Assembly (NCBI GenBank): GCA_027405735.1
Contig: JAPEHQ010000014.1
Location: forward strand, 806,001 to 870,000
Direction of reading: 5' to 3'
Source of the DNA: Mucor racemosus
Taxonomy: Eukaryota > Mucoromycota > Mucoromycetes > Mucorales > Mucoraceae
DNA length: 64,000 nt
Part shown: piece after piece, positions 54,482-64,000 of the stretch
Numbering within the stretch: the first letter of the stretch is position 1
Layout: every line of letters starts with the position of its first letter
Translations under genes and position numbers: made by a program
Notes under the pieces: model-generated
Database searches by the model: none
The model's input: the letters and a program-made list of their open reading frames with translations, nothing else
What the model was told of the DNA's origin: nothing

Positions 54482-55001
54482 AGTTTGTTTGATAATGTTA
54501 TGTAGTACTGTATTTCCTGTTTGGTGTCATATCGCCAACCCACAACTTTTCGTATGACGTTTTCCGTATGCCCGTTTGGCTCTGGGTGCAGCACTTTATT
54601 AGTCGATTTCTTTCCCCCTCTTTCATAATATCATCATTATAGTGATCTTGTTTACAGTAGGTCCACTTGTGGAGACCTCTCAATCTCTTGACTATGGTTT
54701 ACGTTGTGCTATATGAAGCATTGTTGTAGGAGTTTCATATATATTAAGTCTTCACATTTAATAATAATAAATAAAGTATATCCATTACGACCTACCCTAA
54801 AAAAAAAGAAAGACGGTTGAAAAACGGTTGAAAGGACAGAGAGGGAATTTAAATGGACAAGACCACTTAATTCCAATTTATTAAATCTCGATTGATATTT
54901 GTTTCGTATGGCCCAATGTGCTAAAAATTTCTTGCATGATAAAATCATCTCTTGGGTAAAATTAATCTTGAGAGGATGTTTTTTTTCTACCGTAATTAGA
55001 C
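54482..55001. other. Intergenic, no gene recognised
   Basis: AT-rich spacer following the tRNA-like sequence, without a convincing frame. Confidence 0.45.
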
Positions 55002-55130
55002 TCAGTCTCGGTTCTCAGCCATTTTAAGTACCATCTGGTTACTACGATGCATTGCAACGTTATTATCAATCATACGTCGAATTCCTTGCTCTTTAGAGCT
55101 AGAGGTGTTGCTGTTTTGCTTAGTATCCAT
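55002..55130 (-). CDS. Possible small hypothetical protein (42 codons) or 5' exon
   Basis: A short frame starting MDTKQNSNTSSSKEQGIRRM is hydrophilic and reads like coding sequence, with a run of purine-rich codons ending MAENRD. It is divergent from the acyltransferase gene at 55410. It could be the first exon of a larger minus-strand gene, but I could not join a further exon. Family unknown. Confidence 0.25.
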   Translation of the reverse strand: MDTKQNSNTSSSKEQGIRRMIDNNVAMHRSNQMVLKMAENRD

Positions 55131-55409
55131 GTTGTTAAAATTATCAGAGGAATTGATAAAAGGAAAAAAAAAAAAGAAGAAGGCAGATGTCAAATAGCTC
55201 TTTTTTTTCGGATTTGTTCCAGGAACCGATTTTAGGCAGCCAATAAGCGAAATTTCGGGAAAACAATTATTATGAATCTGAGACTCACAGAAACGAGGTA
55301 TTTCGAAAGGATGAAGATATAGTAGTATCTTTTTTTCCTTCTTTTTTCTTAATATCTCTTTCTCACTTTTTTACTTGATATAGCAACAACAACAACAACT
55401 CAATAAAAA

Positions 55410-56666
55410 ATGCTGGAAGCAATACTTCAAAAGCTAGCAATATATTCAGGTTGCGCAGTTCCTTCCATTATTTTCTATCTCGCAACAAAAAACTATACTA
55501 TTAAAAAAGCCAATAATGGACCACCAGATTGGCTGCTTATTCTTATCGGGTTTATCGAAATTTTAGTACCTGTATTTTACGATGGAAGAGGCACGGTTCT
55601 TGACCGTGTTATTTGTGCTATTATGGCTATTGTCATGACATCTGGTATGTTATTTTACGTTCGTGATCGGCAACAAACTCCGGAAGGCAATGAAATCCAA
55701 CCATTTTATGACATTTTAACGCATTGGAACGAAGCTCCCTCTGCGCCTACTCCAATCACAACTGATCACAAAAAGGATGATAACATCGAGCAGAAAAAAG
55801 AACTTTTACTTTCCGAGATTCGCATGGATGCGTTCAAGTTTCTGCTTAGGGCTATAGCTTATACACTACTTTACATCCCCGTTTTTTCAACCATGGATGG
55901 TTTTATCCGAGCATGCCAAGAACCTCCTGAAATTACAACATCTATACCCTATATTCGACGCCTTTTTGCCGCACCTATTCCCTTTGGATCTACATTTTAT
56001 TACATTTGGGTAGGCATCACTTTAACTCTTCACATTGCGCTTGTTCCTCTTGTTCATCTTGTCGCACATGCAGTTCAATTAAACATTGTTGCTTGGATTC
56101 CCAACATGAAATACAAAACTCTACTCAGGCTTCATTCAGAATTAGCTCATTTTGTAGCGCAACCTCCACTTTTTGATAAGCCTTGGCTAACCCGATCCGT
56201 CTATGATTTATGGTCCCATCGCTGGCATCAAATCTTCAGACCTGGCTTCCATCAAGTAGCTTATAATCCAATTCGCCGCTTATTTGGAGCAAAACATAAA
56301 AATTTGGGTCGTATTGCTGGTACCATTGCCGTCTTTGCTTGTTCGGGGTTGATGCACGATTATATTATTCTGGCTACTCTCGGCCCAAGTAATTATAATC
56401 AGCCGGGGGTATTCGGCTATCAAACCCTCTTCTTTTTGTTGCAAGCTGTTGCTACAATTGTATCTATCATGAGCCCTAAATTGCCTACTTGGCTTGCTCG
56501 CACTCTGACTTGGTTTTGGGTTTTGTATACTGCTCCGTTGTTTATTGAGCCTTATTTGAGAATTGGGTTACACCATAGTGCTACAGTTCCTGGCTTCCCC
56601 AAATTTATGGATACTCCTCTTGAAGGCATTTGCCCTTATGGTCCTCGTGGGCTTATTAATCAGTAA
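55410..56666 (+). CDS. Wax-synthase-domain/MBOAT membrane O-acyltransferase, 418 aa
   Basis: Multi-pass acyltransferase of the ER membrane. The wax synthase domain family transfers an acyl group to an alcohol; the exact acceptor here is unknown. Single exon, 418 aa. The family signature SVYDLWSHRWHQIFRPGF lies at about residues 266-283 and the conserved His is in SGLMHDYIIL at about 312-321. Hydrophobic segments occur at about 12-25, 43-56, 67-82, 141-158, 193-217, 303-323 and 340-375. Between them is a hydrophilic loop of charged residues (HKKDDNIEQKKE). The leader carries an (AAC)n run just before ATG. The signature is also found in fungal sterol- or trichothecene-type O-acyltransferases, so no precise substrate is claimed. 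Neighbours give no pathway hint. Confidence 0.85.
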   Translation: MLEAILQKLAIYSGCAVPSIIFYLATKNYTIKKANNGPPDWLLILIGFIEILVPVFYDGRGTVLDRVICAIMAIVMTSGMLFYVRDRQQTPEGNEIQPFYDILTHWNEAPSAPTPITTDHKKDDNIEQKKELLLSEIRMDAFKFLLRAIAYTLLYIPVFSTMDGFIRACQEPPEITTSIPYIRRLFAAPIPFGSTFYYIWVGITLTLHIALVPLVHLVAHAVQLNIVAWIPNMKYKTLLRLHSELAHFVAQPPLFDKPWLTRSVYDLWSHRWHQIFRPGFHQVAYNPIRRLFGAKHKNLGRIAGTIAVFACSGLMHDYIILATLGPSNYNQPGVFGYQTLFFLLQAVATIVSIMSPKLPTWLARTLTWFWVLYTAPLFIEPYLRIGLHHSATVPGFPKFMDTPLEGICPYGPRGLINQ

Positions 56667-59150
56667 AATATCAGAGCCTTTTTCATTCAAACACATATAT
56701 ACACACATTTCATTACACTCTCGCATATCAATTGTTTTTTTCTTTTGTATATTATCTTTTTTTATTCAACTATAAATAAATCAAATTTGTAACCGATCAA
56801 ATTTTGAATCTCATTGCTTATTTAGTATATTTGTCAAATATGTTTCTGATGAATATGTGCACTACCCTTTTAATTAAACCAGCTTAAATCAAAACGATAA
56901 GAATTATGGGTTATATTTAACATCTGAACATTTTTAAAAGTTGGATTGATTTTTGAGATACCAGATCTATCGAAAAATGTAACTCAGAAACTACCAGGGA
57001 AATTTTTTTTTTTGCCTGTATGTTGTCTTGGATAATGATAAACCCCTCATTAGTTCTAATTTAGTAGTGCCTGATATCGTACGCACTAAGGTGATTCATT
57101 TTACTATGAGTCTAAACGGCCGTTAATACACATGATAATTTTTTATCGAAAAGGCTTTAATCTCAGAAATAAAAATTAACAACCCACTGATGATATTGCC
57201 CCATTAAAAAATATTTTAGCTACTTGAACGTGAATAAAAAATATATTTATGTACGCAAATTAACGCTCTATTCAATGGTATAATTTTTATAAAAAGTTTA
57301 TTGATAAAACAATTTGTAAAAACTCTTGAAACAAGGCTTTGTTGCTTATTTATAACTCATCAGGCGATATATTTGATTTCATTATAGCCAGGTTTCTATA
57401 ATATATTTCCTATATTTTGCTTCACATCCAAGACCTCATACCTATTGGTGTATTCGCATGTGTTGCGTTGATTATTCCCAAAATAATTTATTTTTACCCG
57501 AAGTTATACACAGTTTCGGCTGGTAGCACCATACAATAATTTTTGATTGATTAATTACTGTTGTACCCGAGTATTAGATATTTGACAAGACAAGGCAAGG
57601 CAAGAATATTACAAGAAAGTAGAGCTTAATGTTCATCAAGTGCTCTAAAGATTCAAATACAACCAAACCATCAATAACGTGCCAACCAGTAAATAACTTT
57701 TTATCCTGTTACAATTGATATATTATGAAAAAGGTACAATTTAAATAACGTACAAAATGGAAAAACAACGGCCCCTGATTTTATAAAATTATATACTCCC
57801 CTGAAAATGATAAAATATCGTATTCAGGGGGGTGATTTATGAAATTAGTTGGCTTGACACCTGGCATATATATGATTTGATACAGCCTGAAAAAAAAAAC
57901 AAATCGTAGATCACGTATGTAGCATCTTCTATAGAATGTCTTATATTTGTATGTATTTTGAATGAAATAAGGGATTGGGGGGGGGGGGAGAGGGGTATGC
58001 ATCGTTTCTACGATGGAAATTTCACTTATCAGATCTACATGTTACTGTGCTAAAACATGTACATAATCGAGTACATTTTTATTTTACTGTATCTAATGCA
58101 TTTCATAACTTGTTGGTTAGTCAATTGTTTATTCAACACATGATTTTCCATACGAAATAATTGTTTATTAAGGCCGTGTATTGTAATTATGATGTTATCA
58201 GATGGAATGCAAAGTGCCTCAACCCCAGCCCAAAAAAAAAATCCCGTAGGGATTTTTTTTTTGGTATATCCGACCCACAATGGGAATGAATTTACACACA
58301 ATAGAAACCAATGTATGTTTCATACATGACGAATGGAAATATTTATGACAAATAATCAACTTTATAATCTTTGGCCGGGGAATACTGGAGTTAAGTTTTA
58401 CATAAATCATTGACATTGATCTGTGAATTTCAGATTCTTATGGAAAAGTAACAAAATGGAAAAAAGGAAAATCTCGAAATTAGAGATTATCAATATGAAT
58501 TGTAACACACTTTCTTTTTAATATAATCTTACAAAAAGCTATTTCGTTATCAGATGGTTTGTCACACGAGACGTTTACAAAAGTAGAAAGGATGCATTTT
58601 TATTTATATAGATTTCTTATTTTTATTTCGGAAGGGAGACAGAGAGATACAAATAGTTAAAACAAGATTAATACAAAAAAAAAAGATCAGATAAGAAAGA
58701 ACAAAAAGTAGAATCAAGAATGAATCATCCTGATTCAAGTGGAATACTATTCAATGTTTGTTAAAAGATGAATGATAATCTATGATATTTTATATCAGAT
58801 TTTTTTAAAAGAATCTATTGGCCAAGATTCAATGTACAAGGGGTGCTGCTTTATCAAACAAAATAAAAAATTTTCTGTTGTACAACGACGCGGGGGTGTA
58901 CGGACGAAGGGAGATGGGCCATGAATTTTTATCAGATACGCTTTGATTGGTTTGTAGCATATTTATTTATTTTCAAAAGGAGGCTTTTTTCGTAATCAGA
59001 TTTTTTTTTTTTTTTTTCATTTGTTTATAAAATAACCCTTTTTTTTTTGTCTAGTTGAAAAACTCTCTTTTTTTTTTACATTTAGCTCACTTTTTTATAT
59101 ACATTTTTCTTTTTTTACTCCCCTCTCCTTCTTATAATAACAATAATAAA
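56667..59150. other. Long intergenic region with G-run and hairpin
   Basis: 2.5 kb without a gene. It holds an inverted repeat TCCCCTGAA/TTCAGGGGGG at about 57797-57832, a run of 12 G at 57977-57988, a perfect hairpin at 58230-58264, and pyrimidine-rich promoter sequence with long T-runs (59008-59150) for the mitoferrin gene. Confidence 0.6.
58230..58264. repeat. Perfect 16-bp stem, 3-nt loop hairpin
   Basis: CC-A10-TCCC, the loop GTA, then GGGA-T10-GG. On either strand it forms an uninterrupted 16-bp stem. It would resemble a strong terminator-like fold, though it is not next to a gene end. Confidence 0.9.
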
Positions 59151-60223
59151 ATGTCTGACGAATACGATTACGAATCTCTTGGAAATAACGCTACTCTTTC
59201 TCAAGATGCTATGGCTGGTGCCTTGGCAGGTATTGCTGAGCATTGTGCCATGTATCCTGTAGATAGTATTAAGGTACAAATACAACATTTAAATGTTAAA
59301 TCATATATTAACTTTCCTTTAAATAGACTCGTATGCAAGTTATTCAGTCTGTTGCTACACCAAATGCTTCTGCTGCTGCTGCTGCTGCTGCTAGATCTCA
59401 ATTATTTGGCTCACCTCATCACAGTAAACATCATCGCCATGTACATTCTTCTGCTATTTTAGAGTCAACATCAGAAGCTTCAGTTAAAAACATCAAATCA
59501 GCTTCTCGCAACCTTTGGCGTGGTGTTAATTCTGTTGTATTGGGTGCTGGTCCTGCACATGCAGTTCATTTTGCTACCTATGAAGCTTGTAAAGAGGCAT
59601 TTGGTGGTAATGCTGGTGGCCATCATCCTTTAACCACCGCTGCTGCTGGTGCCTGTGCTACTTTAGCTCATGATTCCCTTATGAATCCTTTCGATGTTAT
59701 TAAGCAACGTATGCAACTCGGTGATAGCGCTTACCGTTCTGTCAGAGAATGCGCTCGTAGTGTTTATGCTAAAGAAGGACTTGTTGCCTTTTACATTTCA
59801 CTTCCTACTACTTTAACCATGTCTGTTCCATTCCAATCAATTCAATTTGCCACTTACGAATACTTCCGCAAAGTAATTAACCCATCTGGTGAATATGATC
59901 CTAAAACCCATGCTATTGCTGGTGGTTTAGCAGGTGCTATTGCATCTTCTATCACAACACCTTTAGATGTCGTCAAGACATTATTACAAACTCGTGGTAG
60001 TAATGCTGATCCCCGTATCCGTAACGCATCTGGATTAATGGATGCTGTAAATATTATCAAGGAAAGATATGGCGTCAGAGGTTTCTTTAGAGGTTTTAAG
60101 CCTAGAGTGCTTACCAATATGCCAAGTGCAGCCATCAGTTGGAGTGTGTATGAATATTTCAAATGGTTCATTAGTAGCTCAAATGATGTTGCTATTCAAG
60201 ACAAGAATATTCTTAGTTTGTAA
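59151..60223 (+). CDS. MRS4: Mitoferrin-type mitochondrial carrier (Mrs3/Mrs4), 2 exons, about 339 aa
   Basis: Imports iron through the mitochondrial inner membrane for heme and Fe-S cluster synthesis. Exons 59151-59273 and 59327-60223 give 340 codons with TAA; the 53-nt intron lies just after the first carrier signature. Three mitochondrial-carrier repeats are present with signatures YPVDSIKTRMQ, NPFDVIKQRMQ and TPLDVVKTLLQ. The order and details (GGxAGxxxxxxxxP pattern, QFATYEYFRK, SWSVYEYFKW) fit mitoferrins. The first matrix loop is expanded by a run of seven Ala and the His-rich SPHHSKHHRHVHSS at about 64-77, unusual and possibly metal-binding. The start at 59151 (MSDEYDYESLG) follows a T-rich leader; an upstream in-frame TTG is not used. 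Iron as substrate is a family inference. Confidence 0.9.
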
Positions 60224-61939
60224 ATAACTTGACACTTTTATATTATATTACCTATGACTTATATTAACGCAATCAAAAAAGATACATTCCCCCCATATTA
60301 ATACAAAATGTAACATAATATTATTCCCCCCCTTCCCTTTGACCCACCAGCCAAAAACAACAACAAACCCCCCCTACTCTAAACAATTTCACACACAAAA
60401 ATCCCATAAATTTGCACTATTTTATCATTCTTAATTTTAACTATATTTCTCTGTACATAACATCATATAATCAAGAATAATAATAATAAATTTATAATCT
60501 TTTTTTTTTTAACCAAATGTTAAAGTAATTAAATCTTGTTGGCTCACCCTGATGAAAATCTAATCAGATTGTTTTCTCCTAAAACTTAAAAATGAATCAT
60601 CTTGCAATCGATTGGATAATCTTTAGGCTTGAAAGAGATTAGGAAATTGTACGTAATCCCACATATTTTACACAAGGAGCGGTTCTTATCTGCTAAGTGT
60701 AACATCTTGTCACCACATTGTCCAATCATGATCATTCTAGAGATCAAAAAAATCTCTGATCTAAACTGTTTATATTTGTACTACTTGCTTCAACATGATA
60801 CTCACACAAACCTTGAATTCATCTGTGACATATGGAAGAAAAATAATTCGCTTTTTCGGCTGCGGGGAGTTGTGGATTGGAGAAATAAAAACAGACAGCC
60901 TTGTACGGATAAATTAACCTGAGAAATATAATTGCCAGTTGTGCTCCGATGTAAAATCACCGATATCCAATAACGAGGGTTACACTATCTAACTATCTTT
61001 TGGATTTTGATGATTGATAAGCTATACATCAAAACCTACAGCTTTTAAAGCAATTTTATAGATATAAACAACATTGATCACAACGACATGATAATGATGA
61101 TGATGAAAACTATAGTCTGTCGTTTATAACAAACATTACATCTTTTTATTCTTATTGTTACACCTCAGAGTATCACACATGTGTTTTCCATTAATAGTAT
61201 CTGATAAGGAATATAATAGCCTTTTAAAGGGGGGAGATGGTGGCCTATTTTCTCTCTCTCTATACCTGGTCAAGTTTTCTATCATTGTGGGGGGGGGGGG
61301 AAAACACAATTTTAGATAATGTTGTACAGACACCTATACAGACTCGGTTCATCCAATCTTTGTTAAATTACAATGACGCCCGTACTTCCGTACTCCCGCA
61401 CTTTTTTCGTTGTTTGTCAGCTTAAAATAGTTTGAAATTAGCCTTTTAGTCAGGTTGAAGTTAGTGCAGTGATTGGCCACCTTATTTTGTAGTTGGAGTA
61501 TTTTTTTACTGCTTTCACGTTCAAAGATTTCTTGATGATATCTACTAGGAAAACATTTTATCAGTGCATCTTACTATTGCATATGTATGTCGACAAAATA
61601 AACGAGGATTTCCTGGGTGCATTTGTTTCATAAGATTTCTTTGTTACTAATACTATTGCAAAGCATATGAATTTTGAGAGCTTCCATAGCAAAGGAAAAC
61701 CAACAAACAACGCTGATATATAGATTGAAATGATGCTAATCATTTTAAATATTTGGTTCATAAATAACATTAGAACAGTTTATATATAAAATACATGTTT
61801 CATTTCCTTTAATACAATACCAAATTATTGCATGTAGACAATACCTAAAAATGTGTGAAAAAATATTGTTCTAGAAAGGAACATTTTCTTACATAAATTC
61901 CCGGTGCCTGTGAATTTCCAAAAAATTAAATTTTCATAG
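60224..61939. other. Intergenic, G/C runs, no gene recognised
   Basis: Contains the 3' flank of the mitoferrin gene with several C-runs (60289-60376) and a run of 12 G at 61289-61300. A 97-codon frame at 60629 and a few shorter ones lack recognisable motifs. Confidence 0.5.
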
Positions 61940-63412
61940 TTTTCCATATTCAAAATCAGAGAGTGTCATCTTTTCTATAATTAACCCCATACTAAACAAC
62001 TTGCATGATATACTTTAGACATTGCAAAATAGATATGAATTAATTGCATTATGTTATTTGTCCTAAATTTATTTTATATCTCATGAAAGATTCAAAAGGA
62101 GGTAAAATTCGCTGCTTTTCCCTTGAAAACCGAGTCCCACTTTTCATTCCTGCCCTACTTTTTTTTTCAGTAAATAACACTAAGTAAAAATTATATGCCA
62201 ATGTACCTGAGATGTTCAGCTTTAATCTAAAAACAAGTGTCCGGAAATATCCTGCTTTTTGCAGTTGGTATAACTTTTTCAGTGCTAATGTTTCAGATTT
62301 TTACAAATATTTCACCCATAAATATCAAACTTTTGAGCTTGAATATTTCTGTAAAATATTAAGCTATACTAACACTTTCTAATAATAAAACTTACTTGTT
62401 TTCAAGCATTCTATAACATATTTCGGTATAAAAACATTCTGAGCACCTTTATTTTTTTTCATTTTTTTTGGCATTTCTGTAGTAGATTCCGAAATATTTG
62501 TTAAATTAAACAGCACTTTTATCACATTAATATCATTGATATTGTTGAGCTCTCTCGAATGCAATTTAGATTTTTTCAAAATATTGATTTTTCGTGGAAA
62601 TATCTTCAAAAATGTGTATAAAGAGATATCCTTATTTCTAGCTTCAATTTTTCCCTTATATACCCTCATCCAAAATTCTGAATTTGAAAAAAAATTGACA
62701 AAAATCTTATTTTCTCTATGAAAAATACGGCTACAAGGCTCATCACTAGCTAGATCGATAGATAATGTTGCTGCGCATTATGTTCATTATTTATATTTAA
62801 ATTATGCCTATAAAAAGTGATGTGTATCTCCAAAAAACCTCTAAAATTTCAATCGTATTTTATGCAAAATTTAATGTGAAACATATGTCTGAATTTTATT
62901 TTACTGGATGCAGAATCTAAAACTGTACAAAAACTATTTAATATGCTAGGTCGACTTACTTTGCAGTTCATGAGCATTTAACCGATTTTGTTTTTTTAAT
63001 CATTTTTTAATCATTTTTGGATTGATTTCACAAATCGATTTTTGAACTCAGATATGAGTAGGTTTAAGCCGTAATGTGAACTATTGTTTTGATTATCTCG
63101 ACGAAAAATCAAGATTTTTTGCTGAAACAAAAAATGTAGAGTAGCTAACAGTTGGATCTATCTTTTGAATACAAAAAATTAACACTTCAATTTAGTTGCT
63201 TAATGTTCACAATCGATTTTAGGTCAATATTAGGCCAGTGCACTTACTTCTGGTATAACCTCTTTTATTTTTGATCAGATATCAATGGCCATAGAAGGAA
63301 GATATATTGTCTTTCAAGATTTGACGCAATTTGACACAATTTGACATAATATTAGGCCAAAAAATTCAATAATTATCTGAAACCTACTTTTTAAAACCGT
63401 AGAACGACGTTG
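61940..63412 (-). repeat. Repeat family B, copy 4, inverted
   Basis: Reverse complement of 49050-50520 with only moderate divergence, for example GGTATAACTTTTTCAGTGCTAATG and the TTGATCAGATATCAATGGCC block. It ends at the CGTAGAACGACG junction, where LINE sequence begins, so one of the two elements interrupted or truncated the other. Confidence 0.78.
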
Positions 63413-64000
63413 CCAAGTTGAATGCTGCCACTGCCTTGGTATTACCGTTGCAGGCCGCATTTTATGTTCCTGATTCCTCTACTTTGTCTGTCCCACTAAA
63501 AGTCAAGAATATGTTGGTGTCAGATGTCTTCCAGTACGATGCTCGACTCAATTTCCTACATTGGAAAGATACCAGAGATCCTGCCCTGCTCCAATGGAAG
63601 AGGACTCCTCAAGCAGTGTTTCGTGGTCTAGCCTCTGGCAAATTCAAGTTCCAACAATATTTCATCCCTCTTTGCAATCCAACTACTCTGACTGACCAAG
63701 TAGTCTCCTTTCAACCATTTGTTAACTAATTGAGATTGTCGGATGGACAACCCATGTCCACAATTAAGGCATCTGCCAAAATGTTTCGTGCTTCGGTTAC
63801 CACATCAACTATTCCACCACTCGCCCTTCGTAACATTTCTTCAGACCACTGGAAGATGTTTTGGTCTTTATCTCTCACTGCTATTCAACGCAATGTGGTA
63901 TATCGGCTCATCACTGGCCGTATTCTCAATCGTCGGCTGCTCCACTATATTATGCCACGGATATTTGATTCTCCACAATGTTCTGTATACCTACGCTCTA
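63413..64000 (+). pseudogene. LINE (non-LTR retrotransposon) ORF2 3' part, zf-RVT region, continues past the window
   Basis: From about 63418 the frame reads NAATALVLPLQAAFYVPDSS, LNFLHWKDTRDPALLQWK and so on. A TAA lies at 63727-63729. In the same frame beyond it come DHWKMFWSLSLTAIQRNVVY, RLITGRILNRRLLHYIMPR and SPQCSVYL. The W..FW..L....RN..YRLI.G pattern followed by S-P-x-C is the reverse-transcriptase zinc-binding (zf-RVT) region of fungal LINE ORF2 proteins, downstream of the RT domain. The RT domain itself is absent, cut off at the junction with repeat B. One premature stop and the lost 5' part make it a dead copy in this window. Confidence 0.8.

Noticed and set aside
59055..59150. Upstream extension of mitoferrin starting at a TTG
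   Set aside because: It would be translated from the T-rich leader into a Phe/Leu stretch. The ATG at 59151 gives the normal short N-terminus before the first carrier repeat.
1..64000. CRISPR array, operons, riboswitches or bacterial-type promoters
   Set aside because: None seen. The genes are spliced eukaryotic nuclear genes and the repeats are dispersed transposon families or microsatellites.

Overview
The window reads as nuclear DNA of an early-diverging fungus, most likely Mucoromycota (Mucorales-like). The protein-coding genes are clearly fungal, are split by very short introns (about 49-105 nt, GT..AG with TACTAAT-like branch sites), and sit in very AT-rich, transposon-filled intergenic DNA. 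The genus assignment is inference. The exon joins were worked out by eye; for every complete multi-exon host gene the exon lengths sum to whole codons.

Layout. 0.5-2.5 kb (-): asparagine synthetase, with a Gcn4/bZIP-type site about 400 bp upstream. 6.0-8.5 kb (+): Hsp110/Sse1-type chaperone, convergent with 9.0-10.8 kb (-): F-box/WD40 protein. 12.4-21.4 kb is a repeat desert holding two copies of a repeat called B here, two copies of a repeat called C, a 210-bp MITE, half of a Tc1-like element and one small spliced gene. 21.5-22.4 kb (-): ribose-5-phosphate isomerase, with a 1.8-kb terminal-inverted-repeat element landed 34 bp before its start codon. 25.0 kb (+): FAM210/DUF1279 mitochondrial protein. 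26.3-27.7 kb (-): secreted GDSL phospholipase-B-like hydrolase. 30.1-30.7 kb: remnant of a spliced gene. 30.92 kb (-): tRNA-Leu(CAA).

31.3-50.5 kb is a layered transposon nest: the long element C2 carrying exons that look captured from a WD-repeat gene; a complete but dead Tc1 element with 211-bp inverted repeats; a solo LTR with another solo LTR inside it; and a C copy (C3) split by a young 6.5-kb Ty3/gypsy chromovirus with identical LTRs and one intact 1679-codon Gag-Pol frame. A second solo LTR and another B copy follow.

51.5-53.2 kb (-): xylulokinase. 53.7-54.3 kb: decayed relative of the unknown gene inside the 22.5-24.3 kb element. 55.4 kb (+): multi-pass wax-synthase/MBOAT-type acyltransferase. 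59.2 kb (+): mitoferrin (Mrs3/4) carrier with a His-rich loop. 61.9-63.4 kb: inverted B copy abutting the 3' part of a LINE reverse-transcriptase gene that runs off the window.

The host genes are mostly housekeeping metabolism (Asn synthesis, pentose phosphate and xylulose use, lipid acylation, mitochondrial iron import) plus protein quality control. They are not an operon or a gene cluster. The most novel signals are the two-copy unknown gene family with a conserved phase-1 intron, the C element with captured WD exons, and the B repeat family.
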